Below, one piece after another: positions 54,319-63,481 of a DNA stretch of 64,000 nt. The stretch is from Methylomonas sp. EFPC3 (GTDB lineage: Bacteria > Pseudomonadota > Gammaproteobacteria > Methylococcales > Methylomonadaceae), in the NCBI RefSeq assembly GCF_029643245.1, contig NZ_CP116398.1:1302001-1366000 (forward strand), read 5' to 3'. A program made the position numbers and the translations under genes. The notes beneath the pieces are model-generated. The model saw only the letters and a list, made by a program, of their open reading frames with translations, made no database searches and had not been told where the DNA came from. Position 1 is the first letter of the stretch; the number at the start of each line of letters is the position of its first letter.

Positions 54319-55166
54319 TTGCGCGCTTTCCTGTAAATAGTGTTTCCAATCGGATCGAAGGCGGTATCCAGCTGATGCAACGATTCCGAATGGCCTATAA
54401 ACAGACAACCGCCGGTATCGAGCAAACCGGCATAGCGTTCTGCGAGCATGGCTTTGGTTTCGCGGTCGAAATAAATCAATACGTTCCGGCAAAAAATAGC
54501 GTCGAAACCGCCGCGCATCGGCCATTCCTGCATCAAGTTCAATTGCCTGAAGGCTATCAATTGACGCAATTCGGCTCTGACGCGCACTTTGTTCGCCTGC
54601 CGGCCGCTGCCTTTTTGAAACCAGCGCTTTAATCGCTGCTCGGCAATACCGGTGACGCGCTCTTCGCTATAAACCCCGCTGGCGGCAGTGGCCAACACAT
54701 TGGTATCGAGATCGGTCGCCAGAATCTTTATATCCCAATCGGCCGGCAACCTTTCTTTTAACGTTATCGCCAACGAATAGGGCTCTTCACCGGTAGAACA
54801 CCCGGCCGACCAAATTTTGACCTGTTTGACCCCGGCTTTTTTTCTCAAAAGCTCAGGCACCACGGTACTACTCAAATATTCGAAATGGTGGTTTTCCCGA
54901 AAAAACGCAGTCAGGTTGGTCGTAACCGCATTGATGAACTCGGTAAACTCGGTGTCGGGATGGTCGGTGAGATACTGACAATATTCTTTAAAGCTGCTCA
55001 GACCCAACAGACGAATCCGTTTCGCTAGCCGGGAATAAAACATGTCGAACTTGTCGTCCGGCACTAATATGCCGGAATATTGGCGGGAAATTTTTCGAAG
55101 AACATCGAAATCCGCGTGAGTATATTCGAATTCGCGAATACTGCTTGCCATATTGCTTGTAGCCAT
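54315..55166 (-). CDS. cheR: CheR receptor methyltransferase
   Basis: The protein has 283 residues. The N-terminal helical domain is followed by the SAM-binding domain with FFRENHHFEYL, KIWSAGCSTGEEPYSLAI and KILATDLDTNVLATA; the beta-subdomain region and DAIFCRNVLIYFD complete the family set. It methylates chemoreceptor glutamates. Its stop overlaps the cheD start by four bases. Confidence 0.96.
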   Translation of the reverse strand: MATSNMASSIREFEYTHADFDVLRKISRQYSGILVPDDKFDMFYSRLAKRIRLLGLSSFKEYCQYLTDHPDTEFTEFINAVTTNLTAFFRENHHFEYLSSTVVPELLRKKAGVKQVKIWSAGCSTGEEPYSLAITLKERLPADWDIKILATDLDTNVLATAASGVYSEERVTGIAEQRLKRWFQKGSGRQANKVRVRAELRQLIAFRQLNLMQEWPMRGGFDAIFCRNVLIYFDRETKAMLAERYAGLLDTGGCLFIGHSESLHQLDTAFDPIGNTIYRKARK

Positions 55167-55187
55167 TCGATAGCCAACCGGAGACGT

Positions 55188-55694
55188 TTAAAAAAAACCC
55201 GAGGCTGCGGTATCGACTTCCAGCATTTCGGAGACGCCTAATAGCTCCGCCGCCTCGATAAACTTATCCGAAGGAAAATCGATCGCCACGACTTTCTGCA
55301 ACCCTGCGGCCGTCCGTTTCAGGATCACCAGCAATTGAAGAGTCGACGTGTCGATGCTGGCCACCGCCGAGGCGTCTATGTCGATCGCATCGTATCGGCT
55401 TAACATTTGCATCAAATTTTGATGCAAATCGGCGACGCCCTGTATATTCAACAACGGTTCCAACGCCAAGCTACCTTTAGCCGACGTTTGCGGCACGGAT
55501 TCCGATAGTTCGTCGGTTGACGCCGTATCGGAGACGATGGTATCGGTGGCTTCCGTTACCGATGTCACGGCGTCCTCGCCATCGGCGGGTACAGCCGCCG
55601 GCATCGCCTCAGCGGCTTGCTCCTCAGGACCCAAGGTTCGCATCCAGGCTAACGGATCGTAGCCAATTAAACTGTTTTCGCCATTTTCAGCCAT
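55188..55694 (-). CDS. STAS-domain protein in chemotaxis operon
   Basis: The protein has 168 residues. An acidic, Ala/Thr-rich N-terminal half (1-78) is probably disordered; the C-terminal half is a STAS domain (YDAIDIDASAVASIDTSTLQLLVILKRT). The position of the usual phosphoserine is DTSTLQ. The ATG at 55694 overlaps the ParA-like stop (TAATG). It probably acts as a partner-switching or array-associated factor, which is an inference. Confidence 0.75.
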   Translation of the reverse strand: MAENGENSLIGYDPLAWMRTLGPEEQAAEAMPAAVPADGEDAVTSVTEATDTIVSDTASTDELSESVPQTSAKGSLALEPLLNIQGVADLHQNLMQMLSRYDAIDIDASAVASIDTSTLQLLVILKRTAAGLQKVVAIDFPSDKFIEAAELLGVSEMLEVDTAASGFF

Positions 55695-56458
55695 TACATC
55701 ACCCTATTTTCCAAAAAGTCTTTGGCCAATTCGGCAAAATCCCGTGCCGAACGGCAGCCTGGACGATACTCAAAAATAGTCTTACCAAAACTCGGGCACT
55801 CGGCCAGCAACGCCGTCTCCCTGATCGGTGTCGCCAGAATTTTGCCGGGGAAATAGTTTTTAACCAGATCCAATACATCTGCGGATAACCGCCGCGTCGG
55901 TATGTAACGCGACATTACCAACGAAAAACGGTACTGCCGTTGCAACGCCGCCTCGAATTTCTTGATGGTCCCCATCAAATGCGACAAGCCTTGGAGAACG
56001 AGATAATCGCTGGTCATCGGAATCAAAATCTCGTCGGCGGCGAACAAGGCATTCGCCACCAGCACGCCCGAAGACGGCGGACAATCGATAAAAATAAAGT
56101 CCTGATCCGGATCCGAATGCTCCAAAGCCTTGCGCAGTAAATCGCCGCGACAGGAATCCCCGTCGCTTAGTTGCTCGATTTCTTGAAGGCGTGGGCCGGA
56201 GACCACCAGATTCAAATTTTTTCTGGCCGGAATGCATCGACTCTGTAACGAACCGCCATTCAGCATCACTTCATCGATCCCCCCTTGCGGCTGCGGCCCG
56301 ACGATTCCCAGCGACACCGCCAAGTGGCTCTGCGGATCGAGATCGATCACAGTTACTGCCTTTCCGGATCTGGCCAAAGCGTGGGTCAAATTGACCGAAG
56401 TCGTGGTTTTGCCAACACCGCCCTTCTGATTCAGTACGGCTATGACTTTCGCCTTCAT
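55694..56458 (-). CDS. ParA-like ATPase of the chemotaxis operon
   Basis: The protein has 254 residues. A deviant Walker A motif KGGVGKTT (12-19), Walker A' DLDPQSH, and Walker B FIFIDCPPSSG identify a ParA/MinD-type ATPase. In Vibrio and others the related ParC positions chemotaxis arrays at the pole, and this location between cheW and the STAS gene suits that role. Start and stop overlap both neighbours (ATGA and TAATG). No ParB or ParP homologue is adjacent. Confidence 0.9.
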   Translation of the reverse strand: MKAKVIAVLNQKGGVGKTTTSVNLTHALARSGKAVTVIDLDPQSHLAVSLGIVGPQPQGGIDEVMLNGGSLQSRCIPARKNLNLVVSGPRLQEIEQLSDGDSCRGDLLRKALEHSDPDQDFIFIDCPPSSGVLVANALFAADEILIPMTSDYLVLQGLSHLMGTIKKFEAALQRQYRFSLVMSRYIPTRRLSADVLDLVKNYFPGKILATPIRETALLAECPSFGKTIFEYRPGCRSARDFAELAKDFLENRVM

Positions 56459-56931
56459 TGCAAATTGGCGATATTGATGAACTCTTCCGGATTCAGCAAT
56501 TTGTCGACATCCAACAGCATCACCATGTGTTTTTTGCCGACATACATGCCTCGCATATATTCGGTATTGATTTTAGTCCCCAAATTCGGCGCGTTTTTAA
56601 TATCCGCCGGATTAATATCCAACACGTCGGACACGGTATCGGCAACGACGCCCATCACAGTGGTTCCGGCTGCGGTTTGGATACTCATGACAATCACCAC
56701 CGTCACCGGCGTGTATTCGACTTTTTCCATCTGAAACCGCTCGCGCAAATCGATAATCGGCACAATGGTCCCGCGCAGATTCAGCGCACCTTTGACGAAA
56801 GCCGGCGTATTCGGAATCTTACGGATCGGTTCCCAACCCCGGATTTCCTGGACTTTCAAGATATCGATACCGTAAGCGTCTCCCGCCAATTCGAACGTCA
56901 GAAATTGTTCAACCTGCTTATTGGTTGCCAT
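56455..56931 (-). CDS. cheW: CheW adaptor
   Basis: The protein has 158 residues. A single CheW domain: LTFELAGDAYGIDILKVQEI, the GALNLRGTIVPIIDLRERF receptor/CheA-binding block, and VVADTVSDVLDI. It links receptors to CheA. The stop overlaps the ParA-like start by four bases. A second CheW gene lies upstream at 60207-60731. Confidence 0.95.
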   Translation of the reverse strand: MATNKQVEQFLTFELAGDAYGIDILKVQEIRGWEPIRKIPNTPAFVKGALNLRGTIVPIIDLRERFQMEKVEYTPVTVVIVMSIQTAAGTTVMGVVADTVSDVLDINPADIKNAPNLGTKINTEYMRGMYVGKKHMVMLLDVDKLLNPEEFINIANLQ

Positions 56932-56975
56932 GGCTCATCGTCCTCGCCGATCGCTCGATAATGTTTGCAACACCC

Positions 56976-59900
56976 TCAAAAATCCTGCCATTCGTCATCC
57001 GCATCGTTCGATTTAGAGGCAAAGGCAGGCTGCGTATTTGCGGCTGGAGCCGCAACAGGAGCGCTACGCACAACCTCCGCCCGGGCGACCGTGGGGCTAT
57101 GTCCACGCTGCGCAACAGGTTGTTGACCAATGTTTTTGTCGGTTTTAAAGAAAGCGAGCATCTCGACCATATTGGTAGACAAATCGCTCATCGATACGCT
57201 TGCCGCCGAGGCTTCTTCGGCTAATGCAGCATTTTGCTGGGTTATCTCATCCATCTGCGCCACGGCTTGGTTGACCTGGCCGATACCAGCAGACTGCTCG
57301 ACACTGGCGTCCGCTATCTGGGCCACAATGTCGCCCACTTTTTTGACGCCGGCAACGATTTCGGTGAGCGCCTTGCCGGTTTCATTGACGAACTCGGTTC
57401 CGGCCCGAACTTTTTGCACACTGTTTTGAATCAGTTCTTTACTTTCTCTGGCTGCCGTCGCACTGCGCTGCGCCAGATTTCTAACCTCGGTCGCCACCAC
57501 CGAGAAACCGCGTCCTTGTTCTCCGGCCCTGGCGGCTTCCACCGACGCGTTCAATGCCAACAAATTGGTCTGGAATGCAATTTCGTCGATGACACCGATG
57601 ATGTCGGCAATTTTATTGCTGCTCTCGTTGATCTCTTGCATCGCCGCGACCGCAGCCTTAACCACGTTTCCGCCTTTCTCAGCCAGATCTTTGGCGTTAT
57701 TGGCTACCAAGTTGGCTTGCTGAGCGTTATCGGCATTGTTTTTCACCGTACTGGTCAGTTGCTCCATGCTGGCAGCCGTTTGCTCCAGATTGGCCGCCTG
57801 CTGCTCGGCGCGGTGAGACAAGTTATTGTTTCCACTAGCAATTTCTTGCGACGAGTTATTGATAAAATGCGCCGACTCGCTGACTTGGCCAAATATCTCG
57901 TTCAATTTGTCTATCGTGCTGTTGATGTCGTTCTTGCATTTCAAGTAGGTGCCCCGGTAATCGCGATCGATACGATTGGTCAAATCACCTTCCGCCATAC
58001 TCTGCATTGTGCTGCCGATATCGCTGAATACGTTTTCGATGACGTCGGTCAATTCGTTAATGCCTGCACTGAGCGAGGCAAAAAAGCCTTGCTTGTTGCC
58101 CAACTCGATTCGACTGGAGAGCTCTCCAACTTTTACCGCCTCGACGATTTCAGCTATTTCGCGTTCGATCTTCACTTCGTGGGTTCTATCGAGCCACTCG
58201 ACTACGGTGCCGATCCGGTTGCCTTCTGCGTCTATGACCGGATTGGCGATAATATTCATATGGCGGCTACCGATTTCCAGGCCTGATTTGTAAGTCGATT
58301 CCAATTTGGCCAACATACCGCGCTGATGGCTCGGATTTTTATGAAATTGGTCGATATTTGCCCCCATCAATTTAGCCGAATCAAAGTGGGGTAACTGCTG
58401 ACGAATATCCTGTTCGGCGTTTTTGAACAACTCCACTACCGCTCTGTTCATGTACATAATTTCCAAGTTACTATTCGCCAACATCACGCACGAACTGACG
58501 TTATCCAACGCCCGTTCGACGCGGGTGGCTTTTATGGCTCGTTCCCGTGTGTTGGAAATGTCGACATTCAGATTGACTTGCATCATTTGCAAGCTGCGTA
58601 GTAAATCGCCCAGTTCGTCGTGCCCGTCCAAGTGAATGGTGCTACGGAAATTACCCTCTGTGATTTTGGCAAATACCCCTTTCACAGTACGCAGATTCGA
58701 AATGATGTGGCGGACAATCGCGAACCCGATCAGCGCTACGATCACTATCAATCCGCTTACCGCTGCGAACTGACGATATTTTTCCTGCTCCAGTCCATCG
58801 ACCCGTTTCTGCAACATGCTTCTCAATAACGGACTTGCGGCATCGTATAAGGCATTCACCGCTTGCAAGGCCAACGCACCGGAAGCCGCGATGCGGTCCG
58901 GCGAAACGTTCACCGCCGACGCCAGATATAAATTTTGTTTGATCAAATCGGAAAACTTTGCCGTGTCGCCGAACAGTATCTCCTGCTTGTCGGCCAGCGC
59001 CGTTTTCGCTTCGGCATCGGCGGCATACGCCACCGCCAAATCATGTTCGGTTTCTCCAAGCCTTTCGCCGATATGCTGGTCGACCACGGCCATTTCGATT
59101 TTGGCTTGCGGGTCCAGACTAGTCCCGGCTTTTGCCAATACAACCGCATTCGCCATGTGCTCGCTGACATGGTCGATTAATTCCGGTAGCCGTATCGAGA
59201 CAACGTTCATCACATAATAGGTGCCTACCTCGGGATCGAGCGTCAGGTTCGACTGGTCGCTAACATGAATCATCAGCTTGGTAACGTTCTCAACCAACTC
59301 GCTGTGCTTAGCCAAACTGGCTTGCGCAGTCAGCTGCGCAGCGTTTTGCGGCTCGAGTAGCGCCCAATCACTTTTGATTTTTTGCCAAGCTTCGGTGCTG
59401 TTGAATTCAGCGCCAAACTCGGCATCTACCGCATCCGCTGCTTTTATCGCGTCGGCAACCCGTTTGCCAGACTGGCTCAATGCGGCGGAGTCGGGATTAC
59501 CGGCCGCAGACAAGGCCAGATAGCTTGCTCCTCGATGTTCGGTCAATTGGACAAGCAAATGTTTCAACGATTTTAGATAATCTACGCCGCGGATTTCTTT
59601 TCTGGCGAATTCGATATCAGCGTTTTTGTCTTGGTTGACCATCCCCAGCAAAACCGCGCCGGGCAGCAGCAACAGCAGCGCGAATAACACCAGTTTGGCG
59701 GTTATGTTCAGCCGATTGACGAAATTGATCTTATCGACAAACCGATCCGATCTGATCTGGCTCTTCTTATTACGGACACTGTCGTACAAAAGCTCTGCCG
59801 CGCGGATTTGCTCCCGACTCGGTGCATAGCGGGCGGAGACGTAACCGGTGACCTTGCCTTGCTCGAAAACAGGCGAAACGTTTGCTTCCACCCAATAGTG

Positions 59901-60173
59901 ATCGCCTGATTTACAGCGATTTTTCACTAAATTCCGCCAAGGCTTACCTTTGGAAATCGTACTCCACAAGTCGGCGAACGCTTCCGGCGGCATATCCGGG
60001 TGGCGAACGATATTGTGGTTCTGGCCGAGCAATTCCTCTCTCGAAAATCCGCTGATTTCGACAAAGGCTTCGTTAACGTCGACAATCCGACCTTTTAAAT
60101 CGGTCTTAGTAACCAGGATGGTGCCTTCTTTCATCAACACTTCACGGTCGGTTACCGGATGGTTTATCTTCAT
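56976..60173 (-). CDS. Large PAS-HAMP methyl-accepting chemotaxis protein
   Basis: The protein has 1065 residues. An N-terminal Aer-type PAS domain (about 20-125, RIVDVNEAFVEISGFSREEL) precedes a membrane helix (about 157-178), a large helical sensor region, a second membrane helix (about 467-488), a HAMP domain, a second PAS-like domain (about 555-665), another HAMP-like segment, and the MCP signalling domain (about 780-1030, [18 protein letters not shown]). It ends DEWQDF, an xWxxF pentapeptide that tethers CheR and CheB. The two PAS domains suggest redox or energy sensing. AAGGAG precedes the ATG. Confidence 0.92.
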   Translation of the reverse strand: MKINHPVTDREVLMKEGTILVTKTDLKGRIVDVNEAFVEISGFSREELLGQNHNIVRHPDMPPEAFADLWSTISKGKPWRNLVKNRCKSGDHYWVEANVSPVFEQGKVTGYVSARYAPSREQIRAAELLYDSVRNKKSQIRSDRFVDKINFVNRLNITAKLVLFALLLLLPGAVLLGMVNQDKNADIEFARKEIRGVDYLKSLKHLLVQLTEHRGASYLALSAAGNPDSAALSQSGKRVADAIKAADAVDAEFGAEFNSTEAWQKIKSDWALLEPQNAAQLTAQASLAKHSELVENVTKLMIHVSDQSNLTLDPEVGTYYVMNVVSIRLPELIDHVSEHMANAVVLAKAGTSLDPQAKIEMAVVDQHIGERLGETEHDLAVAYAADAEAKTALADKQEILFGDTAKFSDLIKQNLYLASAVNVSPDRIAASGALALQAVNALYDAASPLLRSMLQKRVDGLEQEKYRQFAAVSGLIVIVALIGFAIVRHIISNLRTVKGVFAKITEGNFRSTIHLDGHDELGDLLRSLQMMQVNLNVDISNTRERAIKATRVERALDNVSSCVMLANSNLEIMYMNRAVVELFKNAEQDIRQQLPHFDSAKLMGANIDQFHKNPSHQRGMLAKLESTYKSGLEIGSRHMNIIANPVIDAEGNRIGTVVEWLDRTHEVKIEREIAEIVEAVKVGELSSRIELGNKQGFFASLSAGINELTDVIENVFSDIGSTMQSMAEGDLTNRIDRDYRGTYLKCKNDINSTIDKLNEIFGQVSESAHFINNSSQEIASGNNNLSHRAEQQAANLEQTAASMEQLTSTVKNNADNAQQANLVANNAKDLAEKGGNVVKAAVAAMQEINESSNKIADIIGVIDEIAFQTNLLALNASVEAARAGEQGRGFSVVATEVRNLAQRSATAARESKELIQNSVQKVRAGTEFVNETGKALTEIVAGVKKVGDIVAQIADASVEQSAGIGQVNQAVAQMDEITQQNAALAEEASAASVSMSDLSTNMVEMLAFFKTDKNIGQQPVAQRGHSPTVARAEVVRSAPVAAPAANTQPAFASKSNDADDEWQDF

Positions 60174-60206
60174 TTTGAACGCTCCTTAGCCGCTAATTTT
60201 CTTGCT

Positions 60207-60731
60207 TTATTTGTTCGAATTGTCATTTTCATCATTTACACCATCGAGACTGAGTAGTTTATCGACGTCCAACAGCATAACCATCCGGCCGCCCACTGAA
60301 GCCAGACCGGTTATGAACTCGGTACTGACCTTGGCCCCAAAATCGGGTGCGGTTTGAATCTGTTTTTTATTGACGTCCACTACGTCGGAAACCGCATCGA
60401 CCACCACGCCCATAATTCTAGTCCGGTCTGCAACTTTAGCCTGTAGCACCACCACCACCGTAAGCGCGGTATATTCGCAGCGTCCGAGTTGAAACCGCTC
60501 TCGTAAGTCGATGATGGGTACGATGGCACCGCGCAGATTAACGACGCCTTTTTCGTAAGCGGGGACGTTCGGAATACGCGACACGGGTTCCCAGCTCCTG
60601 ATTTCCTGAACCCTTAAAATATCGACCCCGTATTCTTCCCGGCCCAGGGTAAAACTCAAAAACTGCAACAGATGTTCCTGATTGATGGCTTCCGCCTGTT
60701 CGGAGGTAATCGTTTCGGCGTTATGAGTCAT
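60207..60731 (-). CDS. cheW: CheW adaptor
   Basis: The protein has 174 residues with a single CheW domain: FTLGREEYGVDILRVQEI and GVVNLRGAIVPIIDLRERF. Its N-terminal 28 residues and C-terminal NDENDNSNK tail set it apart from the other CheW. It lies between cheA and the large receptor gene in the same operon. Confidence 0.94.
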   Translation of the reverse strand: MTHNAETITSEQAEAINQEHLLQFLSFTLGREEYGVDILRVQEIRSWEPVSRIPNVPAYEKGVVNLRGAIVPIIDLRERFQLGRCEYTALTVVVVLQAKVADRTRIMGVVVDAVSDVVDVNKKQIQTAPDFGAKVSTEFITGLASVGGRMVMLLDVDKLLSLDGVNDENDNSNK

Positions 60732-60747
60732 ATTTAATTCGCGGCAA

Positions 60748-62826
60748 TTATTGATTTGATAATCGGACCAATCCTGGAATATCCAAAATTAACGCAACCG
60801 AGCCGTCGCCGAGGATGGTCGCCCCCGAGACGCCTTCGATCCGCCGATAATTGGCTTCGAGCGACTTAATCACGACTTGCTGTTGGCCCAGCAAGTCGTC
60901 AACAAACAATCCGCAGCGTGCGCCTTGCCCCTCAACCACAACGATTAATCCTTCGGTCAGTTTGGTATTTTTGGCGCTGGGTACTTTAAAGATCTCGTGA
61001 ATGCGGATCACCGGCAGATATTGGCCCCGCAGCAAAAAGGTCTCGCCCTTCCCGGCCACCCGGTTAATAAACTCTTCTCTGACGTGCAGGGATTCAATAA
61101 TCGAGCCCAACGGTAAAATGTAGGTCTCGTCGCCCACCGCGATCGATTGGCCGTCCAAAATCGCCAAGGTCAGCGGCAAATGGATCGAGATAGTCGAGCC
61201 CTTACCCAACTCCGACAAGATTTCGATATCGCCGCCCAAGGCTTGAATATTACGCCTCACCACATCCATACCGACGCCGCGGCCGGAGATGTCTGTCAAT
61301 TTTTCCGCCGTCGAAAAACCAGGCATGAAGATCAATTCGTATGTCTGTTTTTCGCTCAGTACGGCATCGGCATCAATCAAGCCTTTTTCGACCGCTTTGG
61401 CGCGCAGCTTTTCTTTGTCCAAACCTTTGCCGTCGTCCGAAACTTCAATCACGATATTTCCGCCGCGGTGGTACGCCTCCAGGGTAACCGTGCCGGTTTC
61501 GGGTTTGCCGGCCGCAACGCGCACTTCGGGCATTTCGATACCGTGATCCAGACTGTTGCGGACCAGATGTACCAGAGGATCGCTCAGCAACTCGACGACG
61601 GTTTTATCCACTTCGGTATTTTCGCCGACCAATCGAAGCTCGATTTTTTTACCCAGCTTACTGCTGATGTCATGCGCCAAACGCGGAAAACGGCTGAATA
61701 CGAAGCTGATTGGCAGCATCCGAATATTCATTACGCTTTCCTGCAATTCGCGCGTGTGACGCTCCAATTGCGATAAGCCGTTTTTTAGCTGATCAAGCTT
61801 GTTGATTTCAAAGTGCTCGCCCAACAAACTCAACATCGATTGAGTGATGACCAGTTCGCCAACCATATTAATCAAGGTGTCGATCTTACCGGTATCGACC
61901 CGAATCGAGCTTGAGCCTTTGCCGGCAACTTTCCCATCGTCTTTTTTGGCCGATTTAGCATCTGCCGCTTGCGCGCCGGTTTCGTTTCCCGGCTCCGCCT
62001 CAGGCCTGGCTTCGACCGCCGCCACGCTGGCAGGCACTGCCGGAATATCAACCGGTTGCTCAACGTGCTCCGCGCCTAACTGATGGATGGGCTGCTTGGC
62101 CAAATCGCAGTGGTCTTCCACCCAATCGAAAATTTCGTCGATTTCGCCGGCCGGGATGTTTCCCGCGACGTGCAATTTCCAGGACAAATGGCATTCTTCA
62201 GGATCCAGATCGTAAAGACTGGGTACGCCTTGTAAATCAACCGTTGTCGTTAATTCTCCCAGAGCGGCTAATTCTCTGAACATCCTTACCGGTTCATTGC
62301 CGGTTTTGAGTAAGTTCAGATGCGGGCTGAACGCGATCGACCAACCGCTCAGTTCCGCAGTATCAGTCTGCTGCGGAGCGGGTTGCTGTAGGATCGGCTG
62401 AGCGATTACGCCCCTAGGGTCGCCGGCCGGCTGCCCGGCATTACGCAACTCGTTATCCAAGGCTTGCTTGTGGGCCGAGACCGTCGCCTGATCGATTTCG
62501 GCGCCGATCTGGATCGATTGCAACATATCGCGCAAGCAATCGACCGAACCCAGTAAAACGTCTACAGCCGGTTGCGTCACTTTACGCCGACCGTCGCGCA
62601 TTTCGTCGAGCAAGGTCTCCATCACGTGGGTGAAATCGGACACCGCGTTAAAGCCGAATGTGCCGCTACCGCCTTTTATGGAGTGGGCTGCACGGAAGAT
62701 AGTATTGATCTCTTCGGCATCAACATCGCCGGTATCCATGTTCAGCAAGCCGGATTCCATCGCATCCAATCCTTCGAAACTTTCTTCGAAGAACACTTGA
62801 TGAAATTGCGCCATATCGATTGCCAT
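60748..62826 (-). CDS. cheA: CheA chemotaxis histidine kinase
   Basis: The protein has 692 residues. P1 Hpt has H48 in AAHSIKGGSG. A second domain (about 165-245, WSIAFSPHLNLLKTGNEP) is the P2-like module of the CheA-289 type. Then come an acidic linker, P3 dimerisation (IDTLINMVGELVITQSML), P4 ATPase (LVRNSLDHGIE, SDDGKGLD, ISGRGVGMDVV) and the P5 CheW-like domain. It phosphorylates CheY and CheB. ATG 62826 is chosen over a TTG four codons upstream. Confidence 0.96.
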   Translation of the reverse strand: MAIDMAQFHQVFFEESFEGLDAMESGLLNMDTGDVDAEEINTIFRAAHSIKGGSGTFGFNAVSDFTHVMETLLDEMRDGRRKVTQPAVDVLLGSVDCLRDMLQSIQIGAEIDQATVSAHKQALDNELRNAGQPAGDPRGVIAQPILQQPAPQQTDTAELSGWSIAFSPHLNLLKTGNEPVRMFRELAALGELTTTVDLQGVPSLYDLDPEECHLSWKLHVAGNIPAGEIDEIFDWVEDHCDLAKQPIHQLGAEHVEQPVDIPAVPASVAAVEARPEAEPGNETGAQAADAKSAKKDDGKVAGKGSSSIRVDTGKIDTLINMVGELVITQSMLSLLGEHFEINKLDQLKNGLSQLERHTRELQESVMNIRMLPISFVFSRFPRLAHDISSKLGKKIELRLVGENTEVDKTVVELLSDPLVHLVRNSLDHGIEMPEVRVAAGKPETGTVTLEAYHRGGNIVIEVSDDGKGLDKEKLRAKAVEKGLIDADAVLSEKQTYELIFMPGFSTAEKLTDISGRGVGMDVVRRNIQALGGDIEILSELGKGSTISIHLPLTLAILDGQSIAVGDETYILPLGSIIESLHVREEFINRVAGKGETFLLRGQYLPVIRIHEIFKVPSAKNTKLTEGLIVVVEGQGARCGLFVDDLLGQQQVVIKSLEANYRRIEGVSGATILGDGSVALILDIPGLVRLSNQ

Positions 62827-62865
62827 ACAACCACCCAAAAATGACTGTCAAGATGCCGTTGGACT

Positions 62866-63228
62866 TCAGCCCATCACTTTCTTGATCGTTTTCAGTAACT
62901 GATCAGGATTGAACGGCTTCACGATCCAGCCGGTTGCTCCGGCATCCTTACCCTGTTGCTTTTTGTCTGACCCCGCTTCCGTCGTCAACATCAACATCGG
63001 CGTGAACTTGTAGTTGGGCAGCGCCCGCAGTTCTCTGATCAATTGGATTCCATCCTTGTTGGGCATGTTGACATCGGTCACCACACAATCGAAAGCCTGC
63101 CCTTTGGCTTTGTTCAAAGCATCCACACCATCGACCGCTTCCACTACGCTGTAGCCGGCCCCCTTCAGAGTAAACGCCACCATTTGTCTCATCGATGCCG
63201 AATCGTCTACGGCAAGAATCGTCGCCAC
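62866..63228 (-). CDS. cheY: CheY-like response regulator
   Basis: The protein has 120 residues, a stand-alone receiver with D8-D9, phosphoacceptor D52 in VVTDVNMP, T82 in MLTT and K104 in VKPF. It is the first gene of the operon and the likely CheA output. The GTG at 63228 is chosen because GGAGGA precedes it at the right distance; the frame upstream of that is not used. Confidence 0.94.
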   Translation of the reverse strand: MATILAVDDSASMRQMVAFTLKGAGYSVVEAVDGVDALNKAKGQAFDCVVTDVNMPNKDGIQLIRELRALPNYKFTPMLMLTTEAGSDKKQQGKDAGATGWIVKPFNPDQLLKTIKKVMG

Positions 63229-63481
63229 AATTATTTCCTCCAGTTTTGAGTCACAGTAAAAAACGTAGTCGAAATTGCCGTTTTGGCTCCGCCGAGCGTT
63301 ACTCCAATTCCTAGACGCAGGAAGTGTAGTCAAGCTCCTACAAGAGTGTAGTTACTGAAATCCGATCTTGCGAGGTCGCGCCGAATTTTGTTTCAGCTCT
63401 CATAACTTTGTTTGATCCTGTGCTATCTTCCAACTGGCCTCGCAATATACCGCCTAAGAAAACCCGGATTCACTCCCCCCT

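Noticed and set aside
54319-54525. N-terminal extension of CheD
   Set aside because: It lies inside cheR, and the GTGA overlap at 54315-54318 gives a natural start.
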